Positions 50,733-59,555 of a stretch of 64,000 nt of DNA are shown here, one piece after another (the first letter of the stretch is position 1; each line of letters begins with the position of its first letter). Source of the DNA: Bin87 sp034423575 (GTDB lineage: Bacteria; Chloroflexota; Dehalococcoidia; Lucifugimonadales; UBA3495). The DNA lies in NCBI GenBank assembly GCA_034423575.1, contig DAOUIF010000018.1, forward strand, positions 1 through 64,000. Reading direction: 5' to 3'. The notes under the pieces are model-generated. The model had not been told where the DNA came from and did no database searches. It saw only the letters and a program-made list of their open reading frames with translations. Position numbers and translations under genes: made by a program.

Positions 50733-52628
50733 CTACTGAGTGAGGTTGGGAGCGTACTCGAACCCGGTCAGGTCCCGCGTCTCGGCGTAGTTCAGGTGCT
50801 CGTTCCAGGGGGCTGTGTCCCCGTTCACGGCAAAGACCTGGTTCTGGGCATAGAGGCCGACCGACAGGGCGTTGTCGTACACGAACTTCGCAGCCTCAAC
50901 CATGATCTCGTACCGCGCTGCGTCGTCAACTGTGCCCTGCGCTTCGTTCATGTAATCTGAGAGGATCGGATGGTCCATGCCGAAGTTCCAGGCGCTCTCG
51001 TGGTTGAAAGCGGTGGACCACCGGTCCAGGGGATCAACCGCAACGTGGGTGTGCTGGTATGCCTGGTTGTAGGTGCGGGTCACGATGCCCGGGCGGAAGG
51101 TCTTGTAGGGCAGGTTCTGTTGGTTGGCCTTGACGCCAATCTGGTCCCACATCTGGGCGATGGCGGAGGTCACCTCGAGATAATTCGAGCCGCCCAGGGG
51201 CGTGAGGGTGATCTCGAACCCGTCGGGGTAGCCTGCCTCGGCCAGCAGTTGCTTGGATTTCTCCGGATTGAACTCCCACTGCCGGTACTCCGCCGGCAGC
51301 TTGTCCAGGTGGAAGGCCCACGCCGGCAGAGAGTCCGGGATGGCCTCGCTGCTCAGCAGCGTGTCCGAGATCAACTGGCGGTCAATGGCGATGGACAGGG
51401 CGGTGCGCACCTTGGCAGCGTTCTGCCATTCCTCGGATGCCGGGTCAGGGTTGCCGGAAATCCAGGGCAGAGAAGGATCGAAGCCCGGGACTCTCTCTTC
51501 GTGTTCCGGCGTGCGCGAGCCGTCAGGGTTCACTCCCACGTAGTAGTTGCCGTAGAAGGCCATGCTCACGCCGCTGCCGCCGGCTATCCTGACGAAATCG
51601 GTGCCTGGGTGGTCCGCCACTGCGGCGATGGAGTCCAGGTTCATTTCCATCGCCGTGAGTCCGTCGGTGAGGAAGTTGGCCACGCGGGTGGACTCCTCTG
51701 GAATGTGCAGCCACCTCAGTTCGGCAAACTCGGGTGTCTTCCGCCAGTGGTCTTCCACCGCGGACCAGCGCGTGAACTGGTCGCTCTGGTGCTCCGCGAA
51801 CTCCCAGGGGCTGGTTCCGGCGATGTTCCGGCTCGCCTCGTCGACACCCACGTCTTCCAGTTGCGCCTTGCTGATGATGTTGACATGGGGGCGAGCAAGC
51901 AGACCCAGGGTGTCGTACTGCGGCGTCCCGGTGTTCACCTCGATGGTGTACTTGTCGATGGCCTTGGCCCGCCCTTCGTCGATGACGCCGGTGACGGTCG
52001 TGCCTTCCTTGACGTCGCCGCCAAGCCCCCAGATCCGGCGGATATGGGTATTGAACGCCACCCGGGAGCTTTCGCCGCCGCTGATCATCAGGCTCCAGAG
52101 GACGCCTTCCGCATCCAGTTCCCCGTAGCCCTTGTGGAACATGGCGCCTTCTGCCAGCTTGAACGTCCAGGTGACTCCGTCAGGAGCAACCTCCCATTCC
52201 TGGAACAGCCAGGGGACAATCTCCTTGTCTTCGTTCATGTAAAGGAGAGTCTCGGCGGTGGTGTAGCCGTTGTGGTGATACCCGGCCCCCTCCGTCACCG
52301 TCGGGAAGACGTGGAACGGGGCGACGAGGGGCAGTCCGAAGGTCAAAGTCCCTCTGGGCGACATCACATCTGAGGCTTCCGGCATGGCCGTCGCTTCGGG
52401 CATGGCGGTAGCCGCGACCGCCGGCGCTCCGGAACTGCCGGAGCTCCCTGAGCTTGCGACAGGAGTGCTTTCCGCCATGGCAGCGGCGGGTGCGGCAGTT
52501 GCCGCGGGTGCGGCCGGCGCCGTGGCGGGCGCTTCCTCTGCCGTTCCGCAGGCCACCGCCACTATCAGGACGAGAGCCAACGGACCGACCGCGAATAGTC
52601 GGGTTAGTGCGAGACGTCGGTGCCTCAT
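50733..52628 (-). CDS. ABC transporter family-5 substrate-binding lipoprotein, copy 4
   Basis: A 631-residue SBP_bac_5 protein, of a different subtype from the three at 25.9-31.8 kb. The signal peptide ends LIVAVACGTA with the lipobox cysteine; an Ala/Pro-rich linker follows to about residue 85. The core has ETLLYMNEDKEIVPWLFQEWEVAPDGVTWTFKLAEGAMFHKGYGELDAEGVLWSL and VRTALSIAIDRQLISDTLL. GGAGG lies eight bases before the ATG at 52628. Ligand unknown; a peptide or glycoside is typical. Confidence 0.92.
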   Translation of the reverse strand: MRHRRLALTRLFAVGPLALVLIVAVACGTAEEAPATAPAAPAATAAPAAAMAESTPVASSGSSGSSGAPAVAATAMPEATAMPEASDVMSPRGTLTFGLPLVAPFHVFPTVTEGAGYHHNGYTTAETLLYMNEDKEIVPWLFQEWEVAPDGVTWTFKLAEGAMFHKGYGELDAEGVLWSLMISGGESSRVAFNTHIRRIWGLGGDVKEGTTVTGVIDEGRAKAIDKYTIEVNTGTPQYDTLGLLARPHVNIISKAQLEDVGVDEASRNIAGTSPWEFAEHQSDQFTRWSAVEDHWRKTPEFAELRWLHIPEESTRVANFLTDGLTAMEMNLDSIAAVADHPGTDFVRIAGGSGVSMAFYGNYYVGVNPDGSRTPEHEERVPGFDPSLPWISGNPDPASEEWQNAAKVRTALSIAIDRQLISDTLLSSEAIPDSLPAWAFHLDKLPAEYRQWEFNPEKSKQLLAEAGYPDGFEITLTPLGGSNYLEVTSAIAQMWDQIGVKANQQNLPYKTFRPGIVTRTYNQAYQHTHVAVDPLDRWSTAFNHESAWNFGMDHPILSDYMNEAQGTVDDAARYEIMVEAAKFVYDNALSVGLYAQNQVFAVNGDTAPWNEHLNYAETRDLTGFEYAPNLTQ

Positions 52629-53744
52629 ATCAGAACCTCCATATTCCGAAAAATTGGGGCGGATCAATGTGCCATATTGCGGTTCGTCCTTCCTTGACCA
52701 ATGTCTGTGCGATCATATCCGCGACAACACTGGCAAGAGCTGGCACTATGCCATGGACGAATCCGCGCCACATTTAGGCCACCCTGAACAGGCCAACGTA
52801 AAATAGACTGCCAACCTCTGCGAGTCAATAGGGACTTTCAGCAGCCATGGTTTGCCAGTTTCCCGAAACAGGACGGCTTGGCGTCATGGACGCGAATGAA
52901 CCGGGCGGTAGCCTGTCAGCTTCTCCGGCGATGGTTCCCGATCTCCGCTCGCCCCGGTATGGACGCAATTACCTGCGGGTAGTCCTGACCTTTGCCGTTC
53001 CTTCCACGCCTTCCGGAGCCTCCAGATTTTGCGCCATCCATCGGTACGGCCGCCAACAGGAGCGAGGTTGTGATCACGCGCACACCTTCCGATCTGGGCG
53101 ACCACGCACCCCAGGGCCTGCCCCTCCTGACCATGGTCTTCACACCGGACAACTGGAGCGTGCCCCAGCGGATCACCTTCGTGGCCGAAAGCGCCGATGA
53201 TCACGACGACCACCTGATCTACCCCACTCACACGGCGCACAGCGGCTCCGACCGCTCATTCGCCGGCACGCCGAACCATCCCGCTTTTGATCAGCGAACT
53301 CCGACGCAGCCCCGTGGCGAAACCGGCCGCTCTGTCGGTCAGCGGCAGCTGATTTTGTCGGCTCGGGACCGTCCGCGCTACCGCCCATGGCCATCAACTT
53401 GCGTTCGCTCAACTTGTCGCTTGCCGGGTGACCTTGCCCCGAGCATCGCTCCGGGATCAACGCCCGGATTGGCGGAGCAGATCAATTATTGCACTCTACT
53501 TTGACTCGGGCGAAAATGTAGTTGTCAACCGTACTCCGCGCCTGCGAACCCAGCCCTGCGACCCAAATATCCGTTCAGATCCAACGGTTGTTCGTCAGAC
53601 TGAATCGTGTCCGATCTCACTGCGGCGCAAACCGGCGCTCCCCACCCGCCGATGATCAACGACGCGCCCCACGGCCCGGGGTCAATTGGATTTGCCCACT
53701 CGTGGGGCGTGCGCGCTTTATAAACGACGGTCAAGGTTGCTCCT
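52629..53744. other. Long gene-less stretch with one recognisable relic
   Basis: More than 1.1 kb without an intact gene. Within one plus-strand frame, about 53060-53250, is a relic of a surface-protein repeat domain (see the separate entry). I see no other coding, RNA or repeat signal, and no repeat-family member. Confidence 0.6.
53060..53250 (+). pseudogene. Relic of a Calx-beta-like surface-protein repeat
   Basis: A plus-strand frame reads VVITRTPSDLGDHAPQG... PLLTMVFTPDNWSVPQRITF... AESADDHDDHLIYPTHTAHSGSD. The order 'F-T-x-D-N-W-S-x-P-Q-x-I-T-F' followed by 'A-x-x-D-D-x-D-D' and a closing histidine/serine run is typical of tandem repeats in large exported proteins. There is no start, signal or neighbouring repeat, so it is a leftover fragment. 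Confidence 0.5.
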
Positions 53745-54614
53745 ATGAATGATCTGATGCGAGGGAAAATCTGTCTCATAACCGGAGCCAGCGACGGAAT
53801 TGGCTACGCGGCCTCCCGCCAACTGGCCCGCATGGGTGCGAGGGTCATCATCGTAGGCCGCAACCCGGCTAAAACCGAAGCCGCAGTGCGCCGGATCATC
53901 GCCGATACGGAGAACCCGGAAGTTGAGTACCTGTTGGCCGACCTTTCGTCCCAAGGTGAGGTGCGTCGCGTCGCCGCCGAGGCGATGGAACTGGCGTCCC
54001 ATCTGGATGTGCTGCTGAACAATGCCGGGGCCATTTTCCTGTCCGACAGGCGCAGCGTTGAGGGTATCGAGATGACCTTCGCACTGAACCACCTGAGCTA
54101 CTTCCTGCTGACCGGCCTGCTGCTCGATCGCCTGCGGCAAGCGCCTTGCGCCCGGATCATCAATGTATCCTCCAATGCGCACGAATCGCCGGGCAAATTC
54201 CGGCTGGAAGACCTGCCTGAGCCTTCAGGTAATGGGGGATATCCAGCCTACAAGCGCTCCAAGCTGTGCAACATCCTGTTCACCTACGAGCTGGCACGGC
54301 GTCTGGAAGGGGAGAAGATCACGGTAAATGCCCTGCATCCCGGCCTGGTGCGTACCAACATCGCGCGCAACAATGGGTTGCTGGGTCGCGTGGTCAATTT
54401 CTTCATTGGAGTTCGCGGAGTTGCCCCGGACAAGGGAGCGGAGACGCCGGTGTACCTGGCCGCATCGCCCGAGGTGGAGGGTGTGACCGGCGGGTATTTC
54501 GCGGAATGCCGCCCCGTGCCGTCTTCCGGCATCAGCTATGATGCAGAACTGGCTGCGAGGCTGTGGGATATGAGTGCGTCCCTGACTGCTGCCGGGGATC
54601 TACCCGCTCGCTGA
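53745..54614 (+). CDS. SDR family oxidoreductase, retinol-dehydrogenase-like
   Basis: A 289-residue classical SDR: TGASDGIG at residues 13-20, LLADLSSQ, LNNAGAIF, INVSSNAH with the catalytic serine and AYKRSKLCN with the tyrosine-lysine pair. The spacing and the long C-terminal part (VNALHPGLVRTNIARNN) fit the retinol dehydrogenase/protochlorophyllide-reductase-like branch. The ATG follows an AAGG. The gene is alone after the long gene-less stretch. Substrate unknown. Confidence 0.9.
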   Translation: MNDLMRGKICLITGASDGIGYAASRQLARMGARVIIVGRNPAKTEAAVRRIIADTENPEVEYLLADLSSQGEVRRVAAEAMELASHLDVLLNNAGAIFLSDRRSVEGIEMTFALNHLSYFLLTGLLLDRLRQAPCARIINVSSNAHESPGKFRLEDLPEPSGNGGYPAYKRSKLCNILFTYELARRLEGEKITVNALHPGLVRTNIARNNGLLGRVVNFFIGVRGVAPDKGAETPVYLAASPEVEGVTGGYFAECRPVPSSGISYDAELAARLWDMSASLTAAGDLPAR

Positions 54615-54684
54615 ACCGATGCCCCAGCCCGACTTGCCAACATCAGATTGGCCTTACCGCCCCTTGTTGCGCCCCACGTCAACC

Positions 54685-54842
54685 CCTGATAGGGCTCACG
54701 CGTACCCACTTCGCCTGAACTGTCATTGCGAGCGAAGCGCGGCAATCTCGTTCGGGGGAAGAAACGCTGCTGCGCGAACGAGATCGCCACGTCGCGTCGC
54801 TCCTCGCGATGACAAGAGTGGGTACTAACAAGCCTGATTGGA
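54685..54842. mobile_element. MITE, family A, near-complete, with probable target duplication
   Basis: The element spans 54695-54832. Left end CTCACGCGTACCCACTTC, core TGTCATTGCGAGCGAAGCGC to CTCGCGATGACA, right end more decayed (AGTGGGTACTAACAAG). Flanks CCTGATAGGG (54685-54694) and CCTGATTGGA (54833-54842) match at 8 of 10 positions. Confidence 0.8.
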
Positions 54843-54845
54843 GGC

Positions 54846-55613
54846 TCAGGAAATATCGATACCCACGGGGCAGTGGTCGGATCCCATAACGTCGGGCAGT
54901 ATGAAGCCATCGGTCAGGTTGGATGCGAAATCGTCGTCGGTGAAGAAGTAGTCGATGCGCCAGCCTACGTTCCGATCCCGCGCTCGAGTCACCTGGTTCC
55001 ACCAGCTGTAGTTGTGCGGTTCCTGGTTGAACCGGCGAAAGGTGTCGACGTGTCCGTGTTCTAGGAAGGTGTCCATCCAGGCCCGCTCCTCCGGGAGAAA
55101 GCCGGAAATCTTCGCATTTTCCTTGGGTCGGGCGAGGTCGATTTCCTTGTGGGCGGTATTTACGTCGCCGCACACAACCACGCTGCGGCCTTCCCGTCGC
55201 AGTCTGTCCACGTAATCCAGGAAGGCGTCGTAGAACTCCATCTTGTAACGCAGGCGTTCCGCGGACTGCTTGCCGTTGGGGAAATAGATGCCCAGGAACA
55301 CGAAATCATCGAAGTCGGCGACTATTGTGCGTCCCTCGCTGTCGAACCGCTCAACGCCCAGGCCGAAACTGACGCTGCGAGGTTCATGTCCTTCGCGGGT
55401 GTAGAGACCCACGCCGCTGTAGCCCTTTCGCTCCGGAGTGGTGAACCAGCAGGAATAGCCCTCCACCTGCTTCAGAGCGACGGGCAACTGTGACTCGTGG
55501 GCCTTGGTTTCCTGGAGGCACAGCACGTCGGGCTGCTCTTCCTGAAACCATTCAAGAAATCCCTTCTTGTGAACTGCCCGAATGCCGTTGACGTTCCATG
55601 AAATCAGCCTCAT
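54846..55613 (-). CDS. xth: Exodeoxyribonuclease III
   Basis: A 255-residue AP endonuclease/3'-exonuclease of the ExoA/XthA family. The metal and catalytic residues are visible: WNVNGIR (Asn7 region), QETKAH (Glu), YSGVGLYTR, GDVNTAHKEIDL (Asp/Asn), WRIDYFF and the final SDHCPVGIDI (Asp-His). Length is normal. It cuts DNA at abasic sites in base excision repair. It is transcribed alone, right beside a MITE at its 3' end. Confidence 0.96.
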   Translation of the reverse strand: MRLISWNVNGIRAVHKKGFLEWFQEEQPDVLCLQETKAHESQLPVALKQVEGYSCWFTTPERKGYSGVGLYTREGHEPRSVSFGLGVERFDSEGRTIVADFDDFVFLGIYFPNGKQSAERLRYKMEFYDAFLDYVDRLRREGRSVVVCGDVNTAHKEIDLARPKENAKISGFLPEERAWMDTFLEHGHVDTFRRFNQEPHNYSWWNQVTRARDRNVGWRIDYFFTDDDFASNLTDGFILPDVMGSDHCPVGIDIS

Positions 55614-55851
55614 ACCTTACGCCCTCAGATACACCCTCCCGGCGGGGAGGGGGAGAATTGCCGTTTGCGGCCAATGTTAGCACAGTCAGCGGGCCGCACC
55701 CTCAACCCGCCAGGAGTTGGGTGTTGCTGTTTCAGGTCTCCCAGGCGTCGGTCGATGGAGGCGTACCCCAGCATCGACTTAAAGGACTCGCCGGCGGGCG
55801 GCCAGGCGGTCGGGGACGCGGGGACTGTCGTGCGGTCCACTCGTCCTGAAG

Positions 55852-56538
55852 TTACTGCGGCTGCAGATCCTGCGTCTGGAACTGGAACCACTGGACTTGT
55901 CCGGCGTCCACCAGCTGTTGTACGGCGTGGTCGTTCTCGAGGCCGGCGACCACAGGAACGGCGGTCAGGCCCGTGAAACGGCTGATGAGTTCGGCGTTCC
56001 GGACCGCCCGCAGGGTATCGCGTTCGTCGGCGGTGTAGGATGCTTCGACGGCCATGAACAGTTGGTTGCCGTCCGAGTCTTGAACCTTCGCAACCAGGTC
56101 CGCCACGTAGAAGCTGCGCCGGACGCTCGACGGGATGTCATAGGCCACGGGCCCGCGCAGCATGGCTCGCAGGTCGTTGCCGTTGAGCTGCTGGGTGATT
56201 TCGTAGCCCAGGTGCTCGGCGATGTCGTTAGACATCTCGCGGGCGATGCGGCCGGCCGCGTGGCCTTTGAGGACGCCCAGGTCGTCGGTGATGCGCTGCA
56301 GGCGTTCCTCGACCCGGGCGTTGATCGCTTCCTGCCGCTGGATGAAACCCCGGAAATCGGCGTTGAATTCTTCCTGCCGCTGGATGAAGGCCGTCACATG
56401 GGCGGCGAATTGGGCGAAGCGCTCCGGCAGCTGCACCAGCTCTGCGGAGAGGACCAGGCTGCGGACCTGGCCGAGGAACACCGGGTCGTCCTGCAGCGCC
56501 TGAAGCAGGCGTTCTTTGTCCTGTTGGCTCATCGTCAT
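55852..56538 (-). CDS. Coiled-coil protein with a possible PD-(D/E)XK-like C-terminal domain
   Basis: A 228-residue soluble protein. Residues 1-60 are helical; 45-90 are a repeated coiled coil (AFIQRQEEFNADFRGFIQRQEAINARVEERLQRI). The C-terminal part has AEHLGYEITQQLNGNDLRAM and then YVADLVAKVQDSDGNQLFMAVEASYTADERDTLRAVRNAELI. The D...ExS arrangement looks like a divergent PD-(D/E)XK core, but this is a tentative pattern. The same coiled-coil style occurs in the small protein at 38662. GGAG precedes the ATG. Function unknown. Confidence 0.62.
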   Translation of the reverse strand: MTMSQQDKERLLQALQDDPVFLGQVRSLVLSAELVQLPERFAQFAAHVTAFIQRQEEFNADFRGFIQRQEAINARVEERLQRITDDLGVLKGHAAGRIAREMSNDIAEHLGYEITQQLNGNDLRAMLRGPVAYDIPSSVRRSFYVADLVAKVQDSDGNQLFMAVEASYTADERDTLRAVRNAELISRFTGLTAVPVVAGLENDHAVQQLVDAGQVQWFQFQTQDLQPQ

Positions 56539-56712
56539 GGTTATGCTCCGCGCCCGCCTTTGATTTTACCACTCTGCCCTGTCGGTCACAGAGAGCGACG
56601 GTGCGCGCACGCCATTTGAGGCGACACAGTGGCCGTTCCAAGGTGCTAAACTGCCGGTGTCACGGCCTTAGCCCAACCCGTTTCGCGGTGTTCAAACAGA
56701 TAGGAGTGAGCA

Positions 56713-57600
56713 GTGCCTTACGCCAACATAGACGAAGTCAACCTGTATTACGAGGAGTATGGCGCCGGCCCCGCGGTCATGCTGACGCCCGGCGGACGGG
56801 TGGACCACAACGGCCTGCGTCCCGTGGCTGCCCTGCTGTCGACCCATTGCCGCGTCATCATTCACGACCGCCTCAACTGCGGCAAGTCCGACCTAGTGAT
56901 CGGTGGCGAGCTTTCCGAGCAGCACCTTTGGGCTGAGGAGATGGCGGCTCTGCTGAAATACCTGGACGCTGCACCGGCTTACCTGGCCGGAGGGTCCGCC
57001 GGTTCTCGTACTTCCCTAACGGTGGCGGTTCGGCACCCGGAGGTGGTCAAGGGCGTCTTTATCTGGGAGGTCTCCGGCGGGCCGCGCAGCGCCGAGCTGA
57101 TGTCTCCCGGCTACTACGGGCAGTACATCGAGGCCGCCGAGCGCGGCGGGATGGAGGCCGTGGCCGCTACCGAGTTTTTCGAGCAGCGCATCCGGGACAA
57201 CCCTGACAACCGGGAACGGATCCTCGCCATGGATCCCGGGGAGTTCTGTTCGGTCATGCGCCGCTGGCGGGACCAGTTCTCCCGACCCAATCCGGTGGGA
57301 GACCTGACTGAGGAGCAGTTGAAGTCCATCACCTGCCCCGTGCTGGCCTTCGAGGGCAACGAGCCGGACGACGTTCACCACAAGTCTGCGGCGGAGAACG
57401 TGAAGCGGTTGGTGCCCAACGCCGAGCTGCGCCCGTCGGCGTGGACCCACGACGAGTGGGCGGTCATCGGTCAGCACGACAACACCTTCCCTGGCATCGC
57501 CGCCACCAACCGCTACCACATGAAGTCGACTTTCTACGCCGCGCAACTGCTGGAGTTCATCGCCAGGGTCGAGGCCCAGCAGCCGGCAGCCGTGGCATGA
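56713..57600 (+). CDS. Alpha/beta hydrolase
   Basis: A 295-residue alpha/beta hydrolase. The oxyanion region PGGRVDHNGLRPV, the strand-turn RVIIHDRLNCGKSD, and the nucleophile elbow LAGGSAGSRT (S95) are clear. An acidic residue in FEGNEPDD and a late histidine in SAWTHDEW could complete the triad. The start is GTG, supported by AGGAG at good spacing. It resembles the haloperoxidase/ester-hydrolase group. The cupin gene starts 34 bases downstream, so the two may act together. Confidence 0.87.
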   Translation: MPYANIDEVNLYYEEYGAGPAVMLTPGGRVDHNGLRPVAALLSTHCRVIIHDRLNCGKSDLVIGGELSEQHLWAEEMAALLKYLDAAPAYLAGGSAGSRTSLTVAVRHPEVVKGVFIWEVSGGPRSAELMSPGYYGQYIEAAERGGMEAVAATEFFEQRIRDNPDNRERILAMDPGEFCSVMRRWRDQFSRPNPVGDLTEEQLKSITCPVLAFEGNEPDDVHHKSAAENVKRLVPNAELRPSAWTHDEWAVIGQHDNTFPGIAATNRYHMKSTFYAAQLLEFIARVEAQQPAAVA

Positions 57601-57634
57601 CCGTATCCCCTATAGACCAACACGGAGGCACAGC

Positions 57635-57976
57635 ATGGGAACCTTCAGACTCTACTCTGGTGATGACGGCCAGTCCCACATTGAGACCATTGACCTTGAC
57701 CAGACGCCCGACTGGAAGGGCGCCCAGGAGACCACCACCATCAGCTTCAGTGAGGCCCCGGTCGGACGCTTCTCCGACTGGCACACGGCGCCGCGCCGCC
57801 AGTTTGTCATTGTGCTGTCCGGGCAACTGGAGATCGGCCTGGGCGACGGCTCCAAGCACGTCTTCGGCCCCGGTGACGCCCGCCTGGTGGAGGACACCAC
57901 CGGCCAGGGCCACACCACCGCCACTCACGGCGATCAGGCCTGCGTCACCTGCACCATCCCCCTGGCCAACCAGTAA
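57635..57976 (+). CDS. Small single-domain cupin
   Basis: A 113-residue cupin: RFSDWHTAPRRQFVIVLSGQLEIGLGDGSKHVFGPGDARLVEDTTGQGHTT. The first metal motif keeps one histidine (WHTAPRRQ) and the second the final GQGH, so a metal may bind weakly. Members of this size are often binding proteins or isomerase/dioxygenase relatives. GGAGG precedes the ATG. It probably forms an operon with the alpha/beta hydrolase. Confidence 0.82.
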   Translation: MGTFRLYSGDDGQSHIETIDLDQTPDWKGAQETTTISFSEAPVGRFSDWHTAPRRQFVIVLSGQLEIGLGDGSKHVFGPGDARLVEDTTGQGHTTATHGDQACVTCTIPLANQ

Positions 57977-58186
57977 CCGACGCTGCTCGAGCAGCGGCCC
58001 TTAGGCGGGGAGCCTGTCCGCGCGGGCACTGACCTCCACCGCCCGGCCTCACTGCTCCGCTTGGCCTGGATCCGTTACGCAGTCTGGGAGCTTCAGCGAC
58101 GCTCCCCGGATCCAGGCCTGAATCCTCGAATTGCTCAACCAGGGTGACAGTTTCGCCGCGAAACGCCACGCCATGCGGCGGAACCG

Positions 58187-59281
58187 TTGAACCGAGAGCG
58201 AACCGTCCTCGTCGCCAAAATCCTGGCCATCCTGGTTTGTCTCTACCTGTTCCTGGTGGGCATCGCCGGGATCGGCCACTCATTCAAACTCTTCGGCGGG
58301 GAGTTCTCCGACGCCGTGCTGACCGCGACCCAGTCGCCGGTGGCTGCCCTGTTCATCGGGATCCTGGCGACTTCGCTGGTGCAGAGTTCATCCACAACCT
58401 CGTCGGTGATCGTCGGCATGGTGGCCGGCGGAACGATATCCACCGAGGCTGCCGTGTTCATGATCATGGGCGCTAACGTCGGCACCACGGTTACCAACAC
58501 CATCGTGTCCGCGGGGCACGTGACCCAGGGCGCCGAGTTCCGCCGGGCCTTCGCCGCGGCGACGGTCCACGATCTCTTCAACCTGATGGCAGTGGCGGTT
58601 CTGTTCCCGGTGGAGTGGGCGACGGGTTTCTTGTCCCATACCTCAGTCTTCCTGGCTACGGCCTTCGCTGACCTGGGCGGGTTGCGGTTGGGGAACCCGG
58701 TGAAGGCCGCGACTGGGCCGGCGGTGTCCGCCTTGTCCGGAGCAGTCCAACAACAGGGGTTGCTGCTCCTGGTGATAGCGGCCGCACTCACGGTGGGGGC
58801 GCTGTTTTCCATCGTGCGTTTGCTGCGGAGCCTGGCCCTGCGTCGGGTCGAGGCTGCGTTGGACGAGCGGTTGTTCCGAAACGCCGGGCGCTCCATGCTG
58901 GTCGGTGTGGCGGTCACCATGACCGTACAGAGCAGCTCAATATCCACCTCGCTGGTCGTGCCGATGGTCGCGATAAAACTGCTTACCCTGCGCCAGGTTT
59001 TTCCTTACACGCTGGGCGCCAACGTGGGCACGACCTTCACCGCGAACCTGGCGGCGCTTTCCACGGGGAACGTGGCCGCCGTTACCGTGTCGCTGGCTCA
59101 CCTGCTGTTCAACGTTTGCGGCATCGTCCTGGTGTGGCCGGTTTCACGCGTTCGCGGCCTGCCAATCTACCTGGCTGAGAAGATGGCCGATGCAACGATG
59201 CGCAGCCGCCTGGTCCCGCTCATCTACGTGGCGGCGGTTTTCTTCGGGCTCCCGTTCCTGGCAATTCTCGCGTTCCGGTGA
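58187..59281 (+). CDS. Na+/phosphate symporter family protein (NptA/SLC34-like)
   Basis: A 364-residue membrane protein with two inverted halves, each carrying the phosphate-symporter motif: LVQSSSTTSSVIVGM with MGANVGTTVTNT, and TVQSSSISTSLVVPM with LGANVGTTFTAN. Nine or more helices are predicted. It couples phosphate entry to sodium. It lacks the PhoU-like tail of some homologues. The start is TTG with only a weak ribosome site; earlier ATGs are not in frame. Confidence 0.9.
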   Translation: MNRERTVLVAKILAILVCLYLFLVGIAGIGHSFKLFGGEFSDAVLTATQSPVAALFIGILATSLVQSSSTTSSVIVGMVAGGTISTEAAVFMIMGANVGTTVTNTIVSAGHVTQGAEFRRAFAAATVHDLFNLMAVAVLFPVEWATGFLSHTSVFLATAFADLGGLRLGNPVKAATGPAVSALSGAVQQQGLLLLVIAAALTVGALFSIVRLLRSLALRRVEAALDERLFRNAGRSMLVGVAVTMTVQSSSISTSLVVPMVAIKLLTLRQVFPYTLGANVGTTFTANLAALSTGNVAAVTVSLAHLLFNVCGIVLVWPVSRVRGLPIYLAEKMADATMRSRLVPLIYVAAVFFGLPFLAILAFR

Positions 59282-59314
59282 ACGGGTGGGCACGTGAGCT
59301 GTTTCCCGGGACGG

Positions 59315-59471
59315 GCGGCGGCCCCTCACGCGTACCCAGTTTGTCATCGCGAGGAGCGCAGCGACGTGGCGATCTCGTCACCCGAATAATGGCCCCTTGA
59401 GCAACGAGATTGCCACGCTTCGCTCGCAATGACAGTTCGGGCAAAACTGGGTACTCATGAGGCAGCGGCCC
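59315..59471. mobile_element. MITE, family A, complete, with 10-bp target duplication
   Basis: The element spans 59325-59461 (137 bp). Left end CTCACGCGTACCCAGTTT, right end AAACTGGGTACTCATGAG. Core arms TGTCATCGCGAGGAGCGCAG and CTCGCAATGACA. Flanks GCGGCGGCCC (59315-59324) and GCAGCGGCCC (59462-59471) match at 9 of 10. Confidence 0.9.
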
Positions 59472-59555
59472 AAGTGGACTCGCTCCCCGGGCTGGAATAT
59501 CATTAGGCTTGTTTAAAGCTTCGACGCAGCAGCGGTAAATGGAGGTCCGGGGGCA

